Positions 24,032 through 31,745 of a DNA stretch of 64,000 nucleotides are shown here, one piece after another. This stretch comes from Micromonospora humi (GTDB lineage Bacteria; Actinomycetota; Actinomycetes; Mycobacteriales; Micromonosporaceae). A model generated the notes under the pieces. The model made no database searches. It worked only from the letters and a program-made list of their open reading frames with translations, and was not told the DNA's origin. The first letter of the stretch is position 1. Each line of letters begins with the position of its first letter. The position numbers and the translations under genes were made by a program. The DNA lies in NCBI RefSeq assembly GCF_900090105.1, contig NZ_FMDM01000003.1, forward strand, positions 62,001-126,000, written 5' to 3'.

Positions 24032-24667
24032 ATGCCGACCACGCCCGCCGCCCGCAGCCCCCGGGCCGCCCTGGCCGAGCTGCTCACCGGCAACCGCCGC
24101 TTCGTCAGCGGGCAGCCGCTGCACGGGCACGACGTCAGCGCCGCCGCCGCGGTGGCCTCCGGCGACCAGCAGCCGTACGCGGTGGTGCTGGGCTGCATCG
24201 ACTCCCGGGTGCCGCTGGAGGCGATCTTCGACCAGACGTTCGGGTCGATCTGCGTGATCCGTACCGGCGCGCACGTGCTGGACCGGGCGGTCTGCGGCTC
24301 GATCGAGTACGTGGTGGGGCAGCTCGGCGTACGGCTGGTGATGGTGCTGGGCCACGAGCGCTGCGGCGCGGTGGGGTCGGCGGTCGACGCGCTGCGCACC
24401 GGCCGGCGGCCCGGCGGGGCGCTGGCCTACGTGGTGGACCGGATCGCGCCGGCGGTGGTCGAGGTGGGCGTCGACGATCCGGCCGCCCACCCGCTGGCGA
24501 TCCGCCGGCACGTGCGGCGGACGGTGGCCGCGCTGCGCGCCGACGACCTGCTCGCCGCTCCGGTCGTGGCCGGTGAGCTGGCCGTGGTGGGCGCGCTCTA
24601 CGAGTTGGCCACCGGCGAGGTCACCGTGCTGGCGGAGGAGGAGACACGCGACCGCCCGCCGGGGTGA
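24032..24667 (+). CDS. Beta-class carbonic anhydrase
   Basis: 211 residues. The zinc ligands of the beta class are visible: Cys in [11 protein letters not shown] (residue 55; the Asp-Arg dyad follows) and His and Cys in [13 protein letters not shown] (about residues 107-111). The Gly-rich IRTGAHVLD and [15 protein letters not shown] segments fit the dimer core. It interconverts CO2 and bicarbonate in the cytoplasm, supplying carboxylases such as acetyl-CoA carboxylase. No signal peptide is seen. The gene stands alone and ends in a bidirectional terminator. Confidence 0.93.
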   Translation: MPTTPAARSPRAALAELLTGNRRFVSGQPLHGHDVSAAAAVASGDQQPYAVVLGCIDSRVPLEAIFDQTFGSICVIRTGAHVLDRAVCGSIEYVVGQLGVRLVMVLGHERCGAVGSAVDALRTGRRPGGALAYVVDRIAPAVVEVGVDDPAAHPLAIRRHVRRTVAALRADDLLAAPVVAGELAVVGALYELATGEVTVLAEEETRDRPPG

Positions 24668-24685
24668 TCCCCCGACGGGCGGTCG
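24649..24685. terminator. Bidirectional terminator after carbonic anhydrase
   Basis: Hairpin CGACCGCCCG...CGGGCGGTCG (10 bp) continuing with CGGGG/CCCCG after one mismatch; loop TGATC. It overlaps the last codons of the carbonic anhydrase and serves the convergent small gene as well. Confidence 0.75.
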
Positions 24686-24706
24686 TGGTGGTGCGGGTGA
24701 GGGCGC

Positions 24707-25036
24707 TCAGCCCTCGAAGACGCCGGCCTCGACGAGACGCTTCTCGGTCGCGTCCCAGCCGTGGTCCGGGTGGGACGCGGCAAGGCCGTTGATCTCGGCG
24801 CGGATCTTGGCGGCGTGGCCGGCGGCGGCCAGCGTCCGGATCTCCTCGACGAAGGCGTCGGAGTCGGTGCGCAGGTGCGCGGTCTTGCCGTTGGTCAGGT
24901 TGCGCACGTAGGCGTGCTTGCCGCCGTTGAGCGGGATCAGGTACTTGAACTCGCCCAGCACGCTGAGGGCGCCACCCTGGCCAGCCTGGCCGGCCCGGAC
25001 TGACGCGCGCGCGGTCTTAGAGGTGTTGCTCGCCAC
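24707..25036 (-). CDS. Small conserved hypothetical protein
   Basis: 109 residues from a GTG at 25036 with AAGGAG at ideal spacing. The N-terminal 25 residues are basic and disordered (SNTSKTARASVRAGQAG). The rest looks folded: LSVLGEFKYLIPLNGGKHAYVRN, then a helix (AFVEEIRTLAAAGHAAKIRAEI) and HPDHGWDATEKRLVEAGVFEG. I do not recognise the family. Good codon use, a strong ribosome site and flanking terminators support a real, probably well-expressed cytoplasmic protein. Confidence 0.75.
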   Translation of the reverse strand: MASNTSKTARASVRAGQAGQGGALSVLGEFKYLIPLNGGKHAYVRNLTNGKTAHLRTDSDAFVEEIRTLAAAGHAAKIRAEINGLAASHPDHGWDATEKRLVEAGVFEG

Positions 25037-25361
25037 GGAGGTACTCCTTGCAGACGTACGGTGGGGACGGGAAACGTCCGGGGGCTGGTGCGAGTGACGC
25101 CCGTGAGCGCCGGCCCGCGAAGACGTGCGGCGGCACAGAACCGCCCAGAGAACTGTACACGACCACGACGCCTGGCTGGTCGTCGCTGCCGTCACGGGAC
25201 ACAACCGGGTCGGCCACCCGGGTATTTCCGGCCGCCCGACCCCGGCGAATTTTCCGATTCGCTGGCGCACCACCAGTCACAGCCGTCATCATGTGTGCCA
25301 GAGGCCACTCGGGTGACGAGGTCGTAGGGGAAGACGCACCTCGGCTCACCGGGAGGTCACC
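25037..25361. promoter_or_regulatory. Divergent promoter region
   Basis: 325 bases between the small hypothetical gene (minus) and the DUF3145 gene (plus), both with strong ribosome sites. It includes an unusually AT-rich stretch around 25225-25290. No supported reading frame or long inverted repeat was seen. Confidence 0.5.
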
Positions 25362-25853
25362 GTGCCAACGCGTGGCGTCGTATACGTCCACTCGACCCCG
25401 CTCGCCGTGTGCTCGCACGTCGAGTGGGCGATCGCGCGCGTCCTCGCCGCGCCGGTCAACCTGCACTGGACGGCGCAGCCCGTCGACCACGGCGCTCGCC
25501 GCGCCGAGTGCGGCTGGACCGGCAGCCCGGGGACGGGTGCCGAGCTGGCTGCTGCCCTCCGGCAGTGGCCCATGATCCGTTTCGAGGTGACCGAGGAACC
25601 CAGCCCCGGCGTCGACGGCGAGCGCTTCATGTACGTCCCGGGCCGGGGTCTGTTCCGGGCCACGGTCGGCGCGGCCGGCGACATCCAGCTCGGCGAGGAC
25701 CGGCTGCGCAGCCTGATGGCCGCCGCCCGCGCCCCCGAGGCGCTGGCGCACGCGCTCGACAAGGCGCTCGGCACCGCCTGGGACGCCGAGCTGGAGCCCT
25801 ACCGGTACGCGGGTGACGGCGCCCCGGTGACGCTGCTCACCCGGGTGGGGTGA
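25362..25853 (+). CDS. DUF3145 family protein
   Basis: 163 residues from a GTG with GGGAGGT upstream. The start TRGVVYVHSTPLAVCSHVEWAIARVL and the middle RFEVTEEPSPGVDGERFMYVPG are typical of DUF3145, a family found throughout actinobacteria with no known function. It is cytoplasmic, with no membrane segments. It lies 34 bases upstream of the GH3 lipoprotein gene on the same strand, so the two may be co-transcribed. Confidence 0.9.
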   Translation: MPTRGVVYVHSTPLAVCSHVEWAIARVLAAPVNLHWTAQPVDHGARRAECGWTGSPGTGAELAAALRQWPMIRFEVTEEPSPGVDGERFMYVPGRGLFRATVGAAGDIQLGEDRLRSLMAAARAPEALAHALDKALGTAWDAELEPYRYAGDGAPVTLLTRVG

Positions 25854-25887
25854 CGGCGGGGCGAGTTGCCCCGATACGGTGGGACCC

Positions 25888-27612
25888 GTGTCGATTCCCT
25901 CGCGGCGCTCCGCCGTCGCGCTCGCCGCACTGACCGCGCTGCTCGCCGCCGGGTGCTCGGACGGGCCGGACCGGCCCCGCCCGGCTCCGTCGGCCCCGGC
26001 GCCCCCCGCGCCCTCGTCGGCCGCGCCGGCGCCCACCGCCGCCGACCCCGCCGCCCGGGCCGCCGCGCTGGTCGCCACGCTCTCCGACGAAGATCTCGTC
26101 GGGCAGGTGCTGATGCCGTACGCGTACGGCAGCTCGGCCACCGAGGTCTCCGCCGGCTCGGCCGCCGGCAACCGGGCCCTGGCCGGCGTCGACACACCCG
26201 CCGAGATGGTGGCGAAGTACCGCCTCGGCGGCGTGATCCTGGTCGGCTTCAGCGCCGACGACCCGACCTCGGGCAACCAGGAGACCACCAACGTCGACAG
26301 CCCGAAGCAGGTCCGGGCGCTGACCGACGGGCTGCGGGCCGCCGCCGGCAAGCTGCCCGCCGGCGCCGCGCCGTTCCTGGTCGGCACCGACCAGGAGTAC
26401 GGCGTGGTCACCCGGATCACCGACGGGGTGACCCAGCTGCCCAGCCCGCTCGCCGCCGGCGCGGCCGGCAACCCGGCGCTGACCGAGGCCGCGTGGCGGG
26501 CCGCCGGGGCCGAACTGGCCGCGATGGGCGTCAACCTGGACTTCGCGCCGGTCGCCGACGTGCTGGCCACCCGCAGCACGGTGATCGGCTCCCGGTCCTT
26601 CGGCGCCACCCCGGCGACCGCGTCCCCCCAGGTGGCCGGCGCGGTACGCGGCCTGCAGGCCGAGGGTGTGGGTGCCGCGGTCAAGCACTTCCCCGGGCAC
26701 GGCCTGACCGCCGCCGACTCGCACACCGACCTGCCGGTGGTCGGGCAGTCCCGGGCCGTGCTGGACCGCACCGCGTTCCCGCCCTTCCGCGCCGGGATCG
26801 ACGCCGGCGCGATGGCGGTGATGTCCGCCCACCTGAACGTCAAGGCGGTCGACCCGGGCACCCCGGCCACGTTCTCCCGCAAGCTGCTCACCGACGTGCT
26901 CCGCGGCCAGCTCGGCTTCCAGGGCGTGGTGATCACCGACGGGATGAACATGGCCCCGGCGAAGAAGTGGTCGCCGGGCGAGGCGGCGGTCCGCGCGCTC
27001 AACGCCGGCAACGACCTCATCCTGATGACCCCGAACGTGGGCCGGGCGTACGACGGGCTGCGCGCCGCGCTGAAGGACGGCTCGCTGCCCCGGGCTCGCC
27101 TGGTCGAGGCGGTCACCCGGGTGCTCACCATGAAGTTCCGACTGGCCGGGCACCCGCAGCCGGCGCTGTCCACGCTGGCGGGCGCCGAGCACCGCAAGGC
27201 CGCCGTCGACCTCGCCGCCGCCGCGGTGACCGTGCTGCGCGGCGCGTGCGGTGGCGCGGTGAAGGGTCCGGTCCGGGTCACCTCCTCCGGCGGCCGGGAC
27301 CGCACCCGGGCCGCGCTGACCGAGGCGCTGACCGCCGCCGGGGTCAAGGTGGTGTCCTCCGGCGGCACCGTGGTGCACCTCGTCGGGTACGGCGACGGCG
27401 CGAAGGACCTGCGCGCCGACGCGGCGGTGACGGTGGCCATGGACACGCCGTACGTGCTGTCCGGGGCGACGTCGCCGACGGTGCTGGCGACCTACTCGTC
27501 CACCCCGGCCTCGATGACCGCGCTGGCCGCGGTGCTCGCCGGCAAGGCCCGCCCCACCGGCCGCTCCCCGGTGCCGGTGCCCGGCCTCCCCGCCACCACC
27601 TGCAAGGTGTAA
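25888..27612 (+). CDS. GH3 beta-N-acetylhexosaminidase-like lipoprotein
   Basis: 574 residues from the GTG at 25888; an in-frame GTG at 25879 is also possible. A lipoprotein signal (SAVALAALTALLAAGCSD, Cys near residue 24) and a Pro/Ala linker precede a GH3 (beta/alpha)8 domain. Motifs are FLVGTDQEYGVV, the NagZ-like loop VKHFPGHGLTAADSHTD (His/Asp acid-base dyad) and the nucleophile Asp in VITDGMNM. The C-terminal 180 residues resemble the second alpha/beta sandwich domain. Being anchored outside the membrane, it may trim N-acetylglucosamine from peptidoglycan fragments or chitin. The TAA stop is the first codon of repeat copy C. Confidence 0.88.
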   Translation: MSIPSRRSAVALAALTALLAAGCSDGPDRPRPAPSAPAPPAPSSAAPAPTAADPAARAAALVATLSDEDLVGQVLMPYAYGSSATEVSAGSAAGNRALAGVDTPAEMVAKYRLGGVILVGFSADDPTSGNQETTNVDSPKQVRALTDGLRAAAGKLPAGAAPFLVGTDQEYGVVTRITDGVTQLPSPLAAGAAGNPALTEAAWRAAGAELAAMGVNLDFAPVADVLATRSTVIGSRSFGATPATASPQVAGAVRGLQAEGVGAAVKHFPGHGLTAADSHTDLPVVGQSRAVLDRTAFPPFRAGIDAGAMAVMSAHLNVKAVDPGTPATFSRKLLTDVLRGQLGFQGVVITDGMNMAPAKKWSPGEAAVRALNAGNDLILMTPNVGRAYDGLRAALKDGSLPRARLVEAVTRVLTMKFRLAGHPQPALSTLAGAEHRKAAVDLAAAAVTVLRGACGGAVKGPVRVTSSGGRDRTRAALTEALTAAGVKVVSSGGTVVHLVGYGDGAKDLRADAAVTVAMDTPYVLSGATSPTVLATYSSTPASMTALAAVLAGKARPTGRSPVPVPGLPATTCKV

Positions 27613-27664
27613 GGAGGGGCCCCCGCTTAACGCATTCGGTAGAGGAGGGGGCCCCGCTTAACAC
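27609..27664 (+). repeat. 56-bp GGGGCCCC inverted-repeat element, copy C
   Basis: GTAAGGAGGGGCCCC, core TTAACGCATTCGGTAGAG, second GGGGGCCCC, end GCTTAACAC. Its TAA (27610-27612) is the stop codon of the GH3 gene. The core is identical to that of copy B. Confidence 0.92.
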
Positions 27665-27720
27665 CCCGCCCGGCGAAACCAGGTGCGGCACGGGGTGCCC
27701 GGGTGGCAGGGTCGGGGCCC

Positions 27721-27942
27721 ATGGGAGAGGCAGCGCAGGGGTTCCGTTACGTGGCACGCGCCGACGGCACCGTGGTGATCACGCATCACGGGCGGGTGGC
27801 GGGCACGTTGCGCGGCGGCCGGGCCGCGCAGTTCCTGGCCGAGGTGGACGACGACCCGCAGCTGGTGATGGCCCGCTGGACCGGCAACTACCGGCGGGGC
27901 AACGAGCGGACCGCCCGCCAGCACCCCCGTAACCGGATGTGA
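27721..27942 (+). CDS. Small hypothetical protein (73 aa)
   Basis: 73 residues from the ATG at 27721. The sequence GFRYVARADGTVVITHHGRVAG, then FLAEVDDDPQLVMARWTGNY and a basic tail (RRGNERTARQHPRNRM), gives a compact beta-rich fold with an acidic middle. I do not recognise it. The TGA stop lies in the first bases of repeat copy D. The ribosome site is weak. Confidence 0.6.
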   Translation: MGEAAQGFRYVARADGTVVITHHGRVAGTLRGGRAAQFLAEVDDDPQLVMARWTGNYRRGNERTARQHPRNRM

Positions 27943-27994
27943 GGAGGGGCCCCCTTTTAACAGACGTCTGTTAAAAGGGGGCCCCTCCTTACAC
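27939..27994. repeat. 56-bp GGGGCCCC inverted-repeat element, copy D (nearly perfect palindrome)
   Basis: Left arm GTGAGGAGGGGCCCCCTTTT and AACAGAC; right arm GTCTGTT followed by its mirror, ending CTCCTTACAC. The arms pair over at least 24 bp. It fills the whole gap between two convergent genes (stops at 27942 and 27997), so it can terminate both. Confidence 0.93.
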
Positions 27995-27996
27995 GC

Positions 27997-29223
27997 TCAG
28001 GGGCGGGTGAAGACCAGCGCCACGTTGTGGCCGCCGAAACCGAACGCGTTGTTCAGCGCGGCCGGGATCTCCAGGTGCCGGGCCTTGTGCGCGGCCACGT
28101 CCAGGTTCAGGCCGTCGTCCGGGTCTTCCAGGTTGATCGTCGGCGGCACTACGCCGTCACGGATGGCCAGGATGGTGGCGATCGACTCCAGCGCCCCGGC
28201 CGCGCCGAGCAGGTGCCCGGTCATCGACTTGGTGGCGGTCAGCAACACGTGGTCGCCGATCGCCTGGTGCAGCGCGCCGATCTCCAGCATGTCGCCCACC
28301 GGCGTGGAGGTGGCGTGCGCGTTGACGTGCACGATGTCGGTACGGGCCACGTCCGAGTCGGCGACCGCCCGGGCGATGGCCCGGATGGCGCCCTCACCCT
28401 CGGCGTGCGGCTGCACCATGTCGTACGCGTCGGAGGTGATCCCGGCGCCGGCCAGGCGTGCGTAGACCCGCGCGCCGCGGGCGGCGGCGTGCTCGGCACG
28501 CTCCAGGACCAGCACGCCCGCGCCCTCACCGAGCACGAAGCCGTCGCGGGCCTTGTCCCACGGCCGGGAGGCCTTCTCCGGCTCGTCGTTGCGGGTCGAC
28601 ATGGCCCGCATCGAGGCGAAGCCGGCGATCGGCAGCGGGTGGATGACCGCCTCGGTGCCGCCGGCCACCACCACGTCGGCCCGGCCGGAACGGATGATGT
28701 CCAGGCCCAGCGCGATCGCCTCCGCGCCGGTCGCGCAGGCGCTGGCCACCGAGTGCACACCGGCCTTCGCGCCCAGCTCCAGCCCGACCCAGGCGGCCGG
28801 GCCGTTCGGCATCAGCATCGGCACCGTGTGCGGGGACACCCGCCGCGGGCCGGACGCCTCCAGGATGTCGTCCTGGGCGAGCAGGGTGGTGGCGCCGCCG
28901 ATGCCCGAGCCGACGCTGACCGCCAGCCGTTCCGGGTCGGCGCCGCCGTCGGCCAGACCGGCGTCCGCCCAGGCCTCCCGCGCGGCGATGAGGGCGATCG
29001 CCTGCGACCGGTCCAGCCGGCGCAGCTTCACCCGGTCGAGCACCTCGGACGGGTCCACCGCCAGCTGGGCGGCGATCCGGACGGGCAGTTGCGCGGCCCA
29101 CTCCTGGGTGAGCGCACTCACCCCGGAGCGGCCGGCGAGCATGGCGTCCCAGGTCGACGCGACGTCCCCGCCGAGCGGGGTCGTCGCGCCGAGCCCGGTG
29201 ACGACGACGTCGGGGCGACTCAT
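27997..29223 (-). CDS. fabF: 3-oxoacyl-ACP synthase II
   Basis: 408 residues. The condensing-enzyme triad is visible: Cys in ASACATGAEAIALG (near residue 162), His in VNAHATSTPVGD and His in KSMTGHLLGAAGALE. It adds malonyl-ACP units to growing acyl-ACP chains in type II fatty acid synthesis. It is the last gene of the fabD-fabH-acpP-fabF operon, starting two bases after the acpP stop. The order matches the Streptomyces fab operon. Confidence 0.96.
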   Translation of the reverse strand: MSRPDVVVTGLGATTPLGGDVASTWDAMLAGRSGVSALTQEWAAQLPVRIAAQLAVDPSEVLDRVKLRRLDRSQAIALIAAREAWADAGLADGGADPERLAVSVGSGIGGATTLLAQDDILEASGPRRVSPHTVPMLMPNGPAAWVGLELGAKAGVHSVASACATGAEAIALGLDIIRSGRADVVVAGGTEAVIHPLPIAGFASMRAMSTRNDEPEKASRPWDKARDGFVLGEGAGVLVLERAEHAAARGARVYARLAGAGITSDAYDMVQPHAEGEGAIRAIARAVADSDVARTDIVHVNAHATSTPVGDMLEIGALHQAIGDHVLLTATKSMTGHLLGAAGALESIATILAIRDGVVPPTINLEDPDDGLNLDVAAHKARHLEIPAALNNAFGFGGHNVALVFTRP

Positions 29224-29225
29224 GA

Positions 29226-29465
29226 TCAGGACTGCGCCTCGATGTAGCTGACCGCGTCCCCGACGGTCTTCAGGTTCTGCACCTCGTTGTCCGGGATCTT
29301 GACGCCGAACTTCTCCTCGGCCGCCACCACGACCTCCACCATGGAGAGCGAGTCGACGTCGAGGTCGTCGGTGAAGGACTTCCCCTCGGCCACGTCGTCC
29401 GGGTTCACGCCGGCAACCTCTTCGAGGATCTCGGCGAGGCCGGCGGTGATCTCGTCACGGGTCAT
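29226..29465 (-). CDS. acpP: Acyl carrier protein
   Basis: 79 acidic residues. The phosphopantetheine site DVDSLSMVEVVVA (Ser near residue 39) and the helix pattern of ACP are clear. It carries acyl intermediates between the Fab enzymes. Between fabH and fabF in the operon, with 87 bases separating it from fabH. Confidence 0.97.
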   Translation of the reverse strand: MTRDEITAGLAEILEEVAGVNPDDVAEGKSFTDDLDVDSLSMVEVVVAAEEKFGVKIPDNEVQNLKTVGDAVSYIEAQS

Positions 29466-29552
29466 TGCGGTTGGTTCCTCTCATCGGGGGTTTCTCGGTG
29501 GTCGGCGACGCCGGCCACCGCACCTGGAGCGCGTCTGCGCCCGAGGGGGTCA

Positions 29553-30497
29553 TCAGGGGCAGCGGACGACCTGACCGGCGTAGGTCAGGCCGCCACCGAA
29601 GCCGAACAGCAGCACCGGGGCGCCCGAGGGCACCTCGCGCCGCTCGACCAGCTTCGACAGGGCCAGCGGAATGCTCGCCGCCGAGGTGTTGCCGGACTCG
29701 ACGATGTCCTTGGCGATGATCGCGTCCGGGATGTTCAGCCGCTTGGCGATGCCGTCGATGATCCGTCCGTTGGCCTGGTGCGGCACGAACGCGGCCAGCT
29801 CCGACGGGTCCACCCCGGCCCGCTCGCAGGCCTGCAGGGCCAGCGGGGCCAGCGAGGTGGTGGCCCAGCGGAACACCGACTGACCCTCCTGCGCGATGTA
29901 GGGCTGCCAGCCCTCGATCCGGACCGCGTCGCTCTTCTCCGGCGCGGAGCCCCACACCACCGGCCCGATCCCGGCCGGCTCGTCGTCGGCGGTCGCGGTG
30001 ACCACCGCCGCGCCGGCGCCGTCGCCGAAGATGATGCAGGTCGACCGGTCGGTCCAGTCGGTGAAGTCGGAGAGCTTCTCCGCGCCGATGACGATCGCGT
30101 TGCGCGCCGCGCCGGCCCGTACCGCGTGGTCCACCGTGCCCAGCGCGTACGCGAAGCCGGAGCAGGCGGTGTTGATGTCGTACGCCCCGGGCGCGTTGAT
30201 GCCCAGCTTGGCCGCGACCCGGCAGGCGACGTTCGGGCTGCGGTCCACGGAGGTGCAGGTCGCCACCACGACGAGGTCGATGTCGGCGGCGGTGAGGCCC
30301 GAGTTGGCCAGGGCCTTGCCGGCCGCGGCGATGGCCATGTCGGCCACCGTCTCGTCGCCGGCGATCCGGCGGGTGACGATGCCGACCCGGTCCCGGATCC
30401 ACTCGTCGTTGGTGTCGACCATCTGCGCGAGCTCGTCGTTGGTGACCACGCGGGAGGGCTGGTAGTGCCCCATCGCGGCGATCCGGCTGCCGACCAT
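29553..30497 (-). CDS. fabH: 3-oxoacyl-ACP synthase III
   Basis: 314 residues. The catalytic Cys lies in DINTACSGFAYALG (near residue 112), with His in VPHQANGRIIDG and Asn in ESGNTSAASIPLAL. It starts fatty acid chains from acyl-CoA and malonyl-ACP; actinomycete enzymes accept branched starters. The ATG follows the fabD stop with no gap (TAAATG), so translation is coupled. Confidence 0.97.
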   Translation of the reverse strand: MVGSRIAAMGHYQPSRVVTNDELAQMVDTNDEWIRDRVGIVTRRIAGDETVADMAIAAAGKALANSGLTAADIDLVVVATCTSVDRSPNVACRVAAKLGINAPGAYDINTACSGFAYALGTVDHAVRAGAARNAIVIGAEKLSDFTDWTDRSTCIIFGDGAGAAVVTATADDEPAGIGPVVWGSAPEKSDAVRIEGWQPYIAQEGQSVFRWATTSLAPLALQACERAGVDPSELAAFVPHQANGRIIDGIAKRLNIPDAIIAKDIVESGNTSAASIPLALSKLVERREVPSGAPVLLFGFGGGLTYAGQVVRCP

Positions 30498-31667
30498 TTA
30501 GTGCGATCCTCCGATGCGGACGAGGGGCTGGCCCGGGGCGACCGGGTCGGCGTGGTGCGCGAGCCACTCGGTGAGCGACCCGGTGTGGTGCGCGGTCACC
30601 TCGACCGGCCCCTGCCGGCCGGCGACGTGGCCGAGGACCTGGCCGGCGCGCACCTCGGCGCCCTCGGCCAGCTCGGCCACCGGCGTGAAGACACCGGCGG
30701 CGGGGGAGACGACCACCCGGAAGTGGGCCGCCGGGCGGTGCGCGGCAGGGCCGCCGTGCCGGGCGATGAGCCGCCGGGCGGCGGGCAGGTCGTCCGGGGT
30801 GTTCAGGGTGACGATCTCCGGTGCGCCCCCGCCCTTCAGCTCCCGCTTGACCAGGCCGGCCAGGGTACCGGCCGGCGGCAGCTCGATCACGCCGGTGACG
30901 CCGAGGTCGGCCAGGGCGCGCATGCACAGATCCCAGCGGACCGGGGCGGTCACCTGCCGGACCAGCCGCCGGAGGGTCTCCCGGCCGTGCCCGACCGGGT
31001 TCCCGTCGAGGTTGGACAGGAGGATGCGGGCCGGGTCGGCCACGGTGACACCGGCGGCCACATCGGCCAGGGCGGCTTCGGCCGGCGCCATGTAGGGGGT
31101 GTGGAACGCGCCGGCCACCTGGAGCCGGATGATCCGGGCCCGGGCCGGCGGTTCGGCGGCGAGCTTCTCCAACCCGGCGACGGCGCCCGCGGCGACGATC
31201 TGGCCGGCGCCGTTGCGGTTGGCCGCGTGCAACCCGTGCGTCTCGAGCGCGGCCAGCACCTCGTCCGGGTCGCCGCCGAGCACGGCGGCCATCCCGGTCG
31301 GCTCCAGCGCGCAGGCGGCGGCCATCTCCCGGCCGCGTACGCCGGCGAGCGTCACGGCCGCCTCGGCGGGCAGCACCCCGGCCAGGGCGGCGGCGCCCAG
31401 CTCGCCCACGCTGTGCCCGGCGACCAGCGCGACGTCGTGCATCGGCAGGTGCTCGGCGGCGAGCAGTGCGGCGGCGACCAGCAGCGGCTGGGTGCGGGCG
31501 GTGTCCTTGATCTCGTCCGCGTCCGCCCGGGTGCCGAGGTGGACCAGGTCGACTCCGGCCAGCGCCGACCACCAACGCAGGCGCGCCTCGACGCCGGCGA
31601 CGTCGAGCCAGGGGTTCAGGAAACCGGGCTTCTGTGAACCCTGTCCGGGCGAGAGTACGGCGAGCAC
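30498..31667 (-). CDS. fabD: Malonyl-CoA:ACP transacylase with extra C-terminal biotinyl/lipoyl-like domain
   Basis: 389 residues from a GTG at 31667. Residues 1-300 are a standard FabD: LSPGQGSQKPGF, nucleophile VAGHSVGELGAAALAG (Ser near 85) and His in AGAFHTPYM. The family normally ends near residue 310. Here about 75 more residues follow (from HFRVVVSPAAGVFTPVAEL to GQPLVRIGGSH). They show the two-fold pattern of a biotinyl/lipoyl swinging domain (SPAAGVFTPV, EGAEVRAGQVLGHV, VTAHHTGSLTEW, APGQPLVRIG) but lack the modified lysine of the E-A-M-K-M turn. The tail is therefore structural or binding, not a carrier. First gene of the fab operon. Confidence 0.92.
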   Translation of the reverse strand: MLAVLSPGQGSQKPGFLNPWLDVAGVEARLRWWSALAGVDLVHLGTRADADEIKDTARTQPLLVAAALLAAEHLPMHDVALVAGHSVGELGAAALAGVLPAEAAVTLAGVRGREMAAACALEPTGMAAVLGGDPDEVLAALETHGLHAANRNGAGQIVAAGAVAGLEKLAAEPPARARIIRLQVAGAFHTPYMAPAEAALADVAAGVTVADPARILLSNLDGNPVGHGRETLRRLVRQVTAPVRWDLCMRALADLGVTGVIELPPAGTLAGLVKRELKGGGAPEIVTLNTPDDLPAARRLIARHGGPAAHRPAAHFRVVVSPAAGVFTPVAELAEGAEVRAGQVLGHVAGRQGPVEVTAHHTGSLTEWLAHHADPVAPGQPLVRIGGSH

Positions 31668-31745
31668 GCCTACGACTCTGACGGATTCTCGCGGACCGCG
31701 CTGTAACGCACGGCACCAAACCGCACTAGAAGCTTTAGAGGTTTC
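31668..31745 (-). promoter_or_regulatory. Promoter region of the fab operon
   Basis: 78 bases between the PucR-type regulator and fabD, markedly AT-richer than the surroundings, with the interrupted repeat CTAGAAGCTTTAG near 31726-31738. In Streptomyces the orthologous regulator FasR binds at this place to activate fabD; the binding site here is inferred, not matched to a consensus. Confidence 0.5.
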
